Assembly: GCA_021850555.1 (NCBI GenBank)
Contig: JAJZLX010000174.1
Coordinates: forward strand, 1-17,401
Reading direction: 5' to 3'
Source: Pseudomonadota bacterium
Lineage (GTDB): Bacteria; Pseudomonadota; Gammaproteobacteria; Steroidobacterales; Steroidobacteraceae
DNA: 17,401 nucleotides
Shown: one piece after another, positions 12,918 to 17,401 of the stretch
Layout of the letters: every line of letters begins with the position of its first letter
Numbering within the stretch: position 1 is the stretch's first letter
Translations under genes and position numbers: made by a program
The notes under the pieces: model-generated
Seen by the model: the letters and a program-made list of their open reading frames with translations, nothing else
What the model was told of the DNA's origin: nothing
The model's database searches: none

Positions 12918-13265
12918 TCAGCTTCTCGCGTTGAACGAGGCGCACCAGCCGTTGGCGTCCACGGCGTAGCCGGCGAAGATCTGGCAGCCGGCGAAGCCGG
13001 AGGCCTGCCCGGGCTTGCCGAGGAAGAAACGGCACTGGCCGCAGTGCTCGCCTGGCTTGTAGGTCGGGAACTTGGCGCTATCGACCTGGTTGTGGTTGGC
13101 CCGGTAGCCCAGGGACTTCGCGAGCGGATCGGACTCGGAGAGGTGCGGCAGAGCGGCATGGGCGGTCCGCGGGCGCAGGCCGATCACCGCAGCGGATGCC
13201 GCCACGGCGGCGGTCGCGAGAAAGGCACGGCGAGAGGAATCGGGATGCTTCTTGGACTCGGACAC
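12918..13265 (-). CDS. High-potential iron-sulfur protein (HiPIP) with Tat signal
   Basis: A 115-residue precursor. Translation starts at GTG 13265 with a strong GGAGGT six bases upstream; no ATG is available at a sensible place. The N-terminus carries a twin-arginine signal, SSRRAFLATAAVAASAAV (Arg12-Arg13), with cleavage probably after AHA (residue 37). The mature part has the HiPIP cysteine order C-x2-C-x15-C-x13-C (Cys75, 78, 94, 108) in HCGQCRFF, GFAGCQIF and GWCASF, which bind one [4Fe-4S] cluster. HiPIPs are periplasmic one-electron carriers between the cytochrome bc1 complex and terminal oxidases, reductases or photosynthetic centres. Folded export through Tat fits the cluster. The gene is alone, with its own promoter and downstream hairpins. 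Confidence 0.95.
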   Translation of the reverse strand: MSESKKHPDSSRRAFLATAAVAASAAVIGLRPRTAHAALPHLSESDPLAKSLGYRANHNQVDSAKFPTYKPGEHCGQCRFFLGKPGQASGFAGCQIFAGYAVDANGWCASFNARS

Positions 13266-13293
13266 AGCAATACCTCCGGCTGGTGAGGTCGCC

Positions 13294-13322
13294 AGTATCG
13301 GACAAGGTCCATCGGGCAGCAA
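13294..13322 (-). promoter_or_regulatory. Candidate HiPIP promoter
   Basis: On the leftward strand TTGCTG (13322-13317), a 17-base spacer, and GATACT (13299-13294) give a start near 13287, leaving a leader of about 22 bases with the GGAGGT site (13277-13272). The -35 matches only 3/6 and the -10 4/6, so this is tentative. Confidence 0.33.
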
Positions 13323-13558
13323 CTGTCGTGATCCGCGAGATGTACCTACGGGCATACGTGCACGACATTTCCACCACCGCGGTCTGCTCAATGAGCACCA
13401 CGCGCCCTGAGCGGGTCCCCATACCGCGTGCTGCAGGCCGGGGGGCGCCGGGACGGGCAGGAACTCACCCCCGCCCGGCGCCGGGAGCTGTGCAACTATC
13501 CAGTCATGCGGCCCTCGAAGGCTCGCATGAGTCCGAGGCAGGCACCCGGCGGATTGGC

Positions 13559-13876
13559 TCAGTCGCCAGGGCCCGGGCGCGCGCCGGCAGACCCCCCGGT
13601 CAGCGCCTGCGCGCCGCTCTGGGGCCGGATCACCCGACCGCCGGTGATCTCGCCCTTGGGGTCTCGGGCGAGCTCGACGAGCCCCTGTTCCTCCCACGCT
13701 CGAAAGAGCGCCGTGAGGACCCGGTTGTACCGCTGCGCCTGGTCCCGTTGCCGGGCCAGATCCCGGGCGGCCTTGCGCGCGTAGACATGGGCAATGAGCC
13801 AGGCGAGCAGGGCGCCGACCACCGTGCCAGAGAGAGTGCCGGCGAGCTCTTGGATCCACAGAAGATCGGTATTCAT
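13559..13876 (-). CDS. Small single-helix membrane protein of unknown function
   Basis: A 105-residue product starting MNTDLLWIQELAG, with GGGGAG four to five bases before the ATG. One hydrophobic helix (about residues 13-31, SGTVVGALLAWLIAHVY) is followed by a basic, probably cytoplasmic helix ARKAARDLARQRDQAQRYNRVLTALFRAWEEQGLVELARDPKGEITGG. The last 20 residues are Gly/Ala/Pro-rich and disordered. The N-out, C-in layout with a long charged helix resembles small phage- or island-borne membrane proteins, but I recognise no family. The 290-base gap to the HiPIP gene holds only the HiPIP promoter region and a perfect CCCGGC/GCCGGG palindrome near 13475. Confidence 0.6.
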   Translation of the reverse strand: MNTDLLWIQELAGTLSGTVVGALLAWLIAHVYARKAARDLARQRDQAQRYNRVLTALFRAWEEQGLVELARDPKGEITGGRVIRPQSGAQALTGGSAGARPGPGD

Positions 13877-14023
13877 GGTGCTCCCCGCTGCGTGATGAGA
13901 CCTCGGGTCATACGAGAAACACCCGTGGTAACGGTCCTATTGTAGCCGCTTGCAGGCGGGCACCGGCTCCGGCCCGTTCCCGACCGGCATCCGAGCCGTT
14001 GCGCCCCGCCGCACCCCGGCCGG

Positions 14024-14158
14024 GGCAAGATCGCGAAACGGACCTGCTCCAAGGCTCCGGCGGCGGAGGTGGCCAAGAAGCACGGGGTCTCGGAGGCGAC
14101 GATCTACGCCTGGCGAAAACGCTATGGTCAGCTCGAGAGTGCTGATGTGAAGCGGCTT
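14024..14158 (+). pseudogene. IS3-type transposase OrfA fragment
   Basis: The plus-strand frame reads GKIAKRTC, then APAAEVAKKHGVSEATIYAWRKRYGQLESADVKRL. The helix-turn-helix 'AEVakkhGVSeATiYaWRkryG.l...d.KRL' is characteristic of OrfA of IS3-family elements. No start codon precedes it, and homology stops at 14158, where the 3' end of the leftward antitoxin gene begins. OrfB and the terminal inverted repeats are not visible. It is a scrap left by an old insertion and deletion. Confidence 0.75.
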
Positions 14159-14397
14159 GTGGGACGCTGGTTGCGTCGTGCTGCGCGCAGTGCCGTGATT
14201 TCGGTTTCGATTTCCTCAGGGCTCAAAGCGGGTACCCCAGCCTTTGCGACCTCGTCGGCGACCGCGAGGAAATCCTTGAGAGCCTCGGCGCGATCTTTCG
14301 CGCTGAGGAAATCCACGAAATCCGACACCTCGGCGCGCCGTGCTGGCGGAAGCGCTTGCAGCTTCTCGAGCAACGCCGGGTCGAGCTGAGCATTCAT
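14128..14397 (-). CDS. Orphan antitoxin-like protein (DUF2281 type), 3' end altered
   Basis: An 89-residue frame with AGGAGTG six bases before ATG. Residues 1-75 (MNAQLDPALLEKLQALPPARRAEVSDFVDFLSAKDRAEALKDFLAVADEVAKAG..LSPEEIETEITALRAARR) match the pattern of small antitoxin-like proteins, with a 'l..LPp..raEV.DFvdFL' N-terminus and a 'lt.EEIe.Ei...RaaRR' end that usually precede a PIN toxin. The last 14 residues are read out of the transposase fragment on the opposite strand, and the stop is inside it. No toxin gene follows: DNA from 14128 leftward is IS debris. The insertion therefore probably removed the partner. The protein may still be made, but as an orphan. Confidence 0.65.
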   Translation of the reverse strand: MNAQLDPALLEKLQALPPARRAEVSDFVDFLSAKDRAEALKDFLAVADEVAKAGVPALSPEEIETEITALRAARRNQRPTSRFTSALSS

Positions 14398-14454
14398 CGA
14401 TTCACTCCTATCCCGTTGGGCCTCGAACGTAGCATGTCCACATTAGTCCCACTA

Positions 14455-14945
14455 TCAGAATAGCTCCATCTGTGGAACGGTTCCATCCTGCATTTCTCTG
14501 TCTTTTCGCGCGATATTCTGGCGATTGATTTGACCTTGCGACGGCGCGCTCGGCGGAGGTGCCTGGGTCTGGATCGGGGTGGTCTCGCGCTCGCCCGCGC
14601 GCAGCCCATCCAGATAATCCCCCCCACGCCTGCATCATCTTCCTCTGGTCCGCCAGCCTCTCAGCCCGGTTGTATGCGGCCCGGACCTTGTTCCGCTCCG
14701 CATGAGCCAGTTGCAGCTCGATGAGATCCGGGTGCCAGTCCGGCTCGTTGAGGCAGGTGCAGGCCATGGCGCGGAAGCCATGGGCGGTCATCTCCTTGCG
14801 GGCATGGCCGAGGCGGCGGAGGGCGGCATTCACTGTGTTTACCGACATCGGCCGGTCGCGGCTTTGCAGGGACGGGAAGAGGTATCGGCTCTTGCGGGCG
14901 ATGCTGCGGAGATCCCGGAGGAGGGCGACGACGGGTCGGCCACGG
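14455..14945 (-). pseudogene. P4-type tyrosine integrase, C-terminal remnant
   Basis: Leftward from about 14945 the frame reads VVALLRDLRSIARKSRYLFPSLQSRDRPMSVNTVNAALRRLG, then TAHGFRAMACTCLNE with the HxxR motif, LAHAERNKVRAAYNRAE with the catalytic Tyr, and LADQRKMMQAW. These are the last 140 or so residues of P4/IntS-like phage integrases. The N-terminal two thirds, including the first catalytic Arg, are missing. At a run of seven C (14619-14625; seven G on the coding strand) one extra base shifts the frame; removing it restores the expected DYLDGLRAG end and a frame running to TGA at 14457-14455. Such enzymes normally recombine into the 3' end of a tRNA gene. The remnant cannot be active. 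Confidence 0.85.
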
Positions 14946-14997
14946 CTAGCGACCTTGCAAACGTCCTTATGAGCTATGCAAGAGAGCATCATGCAAT

Positions 14998-15060
14998 CGG
15001 ACCGACGGGCTCGCCGGAGTGGGCGCGCCCTGGTCCGGTTTGCCGTATGGTCGGTTCCTG
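14998..15060 (+). other. Candidate transfer origin (oriT)
   Basis: Between the integrase remnant and mobC, CGGACC (14998-15003) pairs with GGTCCG (15032-15037). Overlapping it, ACCGAC (15001-15006) pairs with GTCGGT (15050-15055), which is directly followed by TCCTGTGCG. Inverted repeats next to a TCCTG-like nick core just upstream of mobC is how oriT regions of related mobilization systems are arranged. No nick site can be proven from sequence, so this is position-based inference. Confidence 0.28.
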
Positions 15061-15131
15061 TGCGCCACAGCTCGCAGGCGGAACGGCGTTTTCGAGTTGG
15101 TGTTTTGTTGAGGGCAGGCGAAGGGTCCGCG

Positions 15132-15656
15132 ATGTGCTGCACGAGAGGATCGACTCTCGTGACCAGCGACAGAGCCAGGTCGCGATTGCCGACCATTACC
15201 GTGCGCCTCTCGCCGGAGGAGAAGCGGCGGTTCGCCGAGTTGGCGGCAAGCCGCGGGCTCTCGGAGTGCGCACTGGCCGTAGATACGCTCCGTGCCTTAC
15301 TGATCCCAGACACAACCTCCACGGACAATATCCCGAGCGCGTCGGCGCGCGAGGCCGCGACGGACCGGATCACCATACGTTTGCGGCCGGGGGATGGCGC
15401 AGCCCTTGAGGAGCGCGCGGCCCGGCGGCGGATGAAGACCTCCACTTACCTTGCGGCGCTGGTGCGATCTCATATCGCCGCCGATACGGTTCTCACGGCC
15501 CACGAGCTCGAGACCGTCAAGCAAGCCGTCGTCGTGCTTGCAGGGGTAGGGCGGGTTCTCTCCCAGATCACCCGCTGTGGCAGCCAGGGAGGCGCCCTGT
15601 CGCCCGAAGTGCGCCAGGCCTTGGCGCGCAGACCCGCTCCGTCGTTGCAGCCGTAG
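15132..15656 (+). CDS. mobC: MobC-like relaxosome accessory protein with two RHH segments
   Basis: A 174-residue protein; ATG 15132 is favoured by GAAGGG six bases upstream, although the frame is open back to 14976. Two ribbon-helix-helix-like segments follow each other: PTITVRLSPEEKRRFAELAASRGLSECALAVDTLRALL (residues 20-57), and DRITIRLRPGDGAALEERAARRRMKTSTYLAALVRSHI (78-115). The C-terminal part (about 120-165, TAHELETVKQAVVVLAGVGRVLSQI, then LSPEVRQALAR) is the typical MobC tail. MobC proteins bind oriT and help the relaxase open the DNA. It lies 54 bases before the relaxase gene and reads as one unit with it. No lesion is seen in it, unlike its partner. Confidence 0.8.
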   Translation: MCCTRGSTLVTSDRARSRLPTITVRLSPEEKRRFAELAASRGLSECALAVDTLRALLIPDTTSTDNIPSASAREAATDRITIRLRPGDGAALEERAARRRMKTSTYLAALVRSHIAADTVLTAHELETVKQAVVVLAGVGRVLSQITRCGSQGGALSPEVRQALARRPAPSLQP

Positions 15657-15710
15657 AGCAGCGCACGAGCGATTTGGCGCGGGCGGCACTTTGGAGCTGG
15701 GAGTCCCGGT

Positions 15711-16696
15711 ATGAGTAGGCGATCGTTTCGTTTGCCACCTGATGAGCCTCCATTTCTTGAAATAGCTAGTCTCGGCCGCTCGGGACCGCCTGGGACTACG
15801 CAGCTCAGTCCGGCGCAAGTCGAACAGATCAGACGGACCGTGAGAAGAACGCCGGAGGTAATGGTGAAGGTCACCGGCGGTGGCACCAATCCCGGCACCG
15901 TTGCCGCACATTTCGCCTACATCAGCCGGAGGGGGAAGCTCGAGATCGAGACGGACGAGGGTGAACGGATCGCTGGAACGGATGCGCAGCGGACGTTTCT
16001 GGCGGCCTGGCACCTCGAGCTGTCCGCGGGGCAGTATCGTAGGCCCCGTGACCGGCGCACTCAGGCGCGGGAAGCCAAGCTGGTCCACAAACTTGTGCTG
16101 TCGATGCCGGCGCCGACCCCACCGGAAAAGGTACTCGCCGCAGCCCGCGCGTTCGCCAGAGAGAAATTCGGGGTCCGACACCGCTACGCAATGGTGCTGC
16201 ACACGGATCAGCCTCACCCCCACGTCCACCTAGTCCTAAAGCCGAGGACGAGTACGGAAGGCGCCTGCACATCGACAAACCCATGCTGAGGGAATGGCGC
16301 GAGGACTTCGCGCGGTCCATTGAGAGAGCAGGGGATCGCTGCGAACGCGACATCACGCGTCATCCGTGGCAGGAACAAAGGCAAGGCACGTGACGGGGGC
16401 TTCCGCGCGCAGCGCCGGGGAATGTCGAGCGCAATATCCGCGCAAAGGTAACAAAGATAGCAATCGAGCTGGCGAAGAACGGCCGCTTCAACGAACCGGC
16501 CCGAGCCAAGCTCATCGAGACACGGAAGGCCGTCGTCGCGAACTGGATGAAAATCGCGGACACCCTGGATAGACAGAGCGAGGTGATTCTCGCCGGAGAC
16601 GTTCGGTACTTCGCGAAGCACCTTCCGCCGGCTCTCACGGAGACAGAAAGACTGGCCGTGAAATTCGCTCAGCATGCGGCACTGGGGCCAGTATAA
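15711..16696 (+). pseudogene. VirD2-like relaxase, broken by three frameshifts
   Basis: The first frame (15711-16289, GGGAG upstream of the ATG) covers the catalytic domain: VKVTGGGTNPGTVAAHFAYISRRGKLEIE with candidate nucleophile Tyr70, then HTDQPHPHVHLVLK with the metal-binding histidines His164, His171 and His173. Homology then moves to another frame at about 16240 (AEDEYGRRLHIDKPMLREWREDFARSIERAG) and returns to the first frame at about 16331 (GIAANATSRVIRGRNKGKARDGGFRAQRRG). It moves again at about 16420 (NVERNIRAKVTKIAIELAKNGRFNEPARAKLIETRKAVVANWMKIADTL) and ends at TAA 16694-16696. The reconstructed protein is about 328 residues and is of the VirD2/MobP-like relaxase type that nicks oriT and pilots the strand. 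As it stands it yields a 192-residue product with the catalytic motifs only. Confidence 0.85.
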
Positions 16697-16816
16697 GCCC
16701 GAAAGAACTGCCATTTAAGCAAAAGGTCCCGCGCTCCGCTTGGAGCCGCGTCGCGGTTGCCAGAGCATAAATCCGTGCCAACCAGAGCGGCTATGCCCCT
16801 AAGATGCTAGGTAAGC

Positions 16817-17401
<585 letters not shown>

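Larger units (their letters stand above)
14024..16696. mobile_element. Degraded mobilizable element
   Basis: The segment strings together an OrfA scrap, an orphan antitoxin, the 3' end of a P4-type integrase, a MobC gene and a broken relaxase. Integrase plus MobC plus relaxase without conjugation genes is the layout of an integrative mobilizable element. No attachment repeats or target tRNA gene were found, so the limits given are only those of the recognisable genes. Confidence 0.5.

Noticed and set aside
12744..13286. 180-codon plus-strand frame opposite the HiPIP gene
   Set aside because: It is antisense to HiPIP, which has a Tat signal and all four cluster cysteines, and it also crosses two hairpins.
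14946..15445. Upstream continuation of the integrase frame
   Set aside because: Residues there do not resemble an integrase and are antisense to mobC; homology begins at about 14945.
16230..16430. Programmed frameshifting in the relaxase
   Set aside because: Three shifts within 200 bases, none with a convincing slippery heptamer plus downstream structure; decay or read error is simpler.

Overview
The window is high-GC DNA with dense, short-spaced genes. An E. coli-like Zur, a LssY-type DedA/PAP2 fusion, a Tat-exported HiPIP and a P4-type integrase together suggest a gammaproteobacterium of the Xanthomonadales/Nevskiales kind. This is an inference from protein families; no rRNA or tRNA gene is visible to settle it.

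Layout. (1) 1-2381: the end of an ABC-2 exporter permease; a leftward ECF sigma factor operon with two small genes of unknown function coupled downstream; a rightward rhodanese gene behind a good sigma-70 promoter that contains an AT-rich dyad. (2) 2382-5737: a large DedA-PAP2-LssY membrane fusion, a small secreted protein of unknown function, and an SDR oxidoreductase. (3) 6036-10019: a five-gene zinc-uptake operon (lipoprotein binding protein, ATPase, two different permeases, Zur) behind paired palindromes. The start codon of the first gene sits where transcription should begin. (4) 10106-12208: a divergent pair, made of a secreted four-cysteine protein and a NiCoT cobalt/nickel permease under a clear cobalamin riboswitch. 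(5) 12209-13876: an EAL-domain remnant with a frameshift and a nonsense codon, a HiPIP with a Tat signal, and a small one-helix membrane protein. (6) 14024-17401: accessory DNA with an IS3-type OrfA fragment, an antitoxin-like gene running into it, a truncated integrase, an intact MobC with two ribbon-helix-helix segments, a relaxase gene broken by three frameshifts, and a Phd/VapB-PIN toxin-antitoxin pair cut by the window edge.

How it fits together. Metal homeostasis dominates the middle: Zur probably controls its own operon by zinc, and cobalt import is controlled by B12. The right end looks like the wreck of a mobilizable element whose integrase and relaxase are dead, while the accessory protein and the toxin-antitoxin genes remain open. 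I found no clearly unprecedented system. The best leads are the Zur promoter/start arrangement, the altered PAP2 motif, the MobC domain duplication, and the alternating frameshifts in the relaxase.
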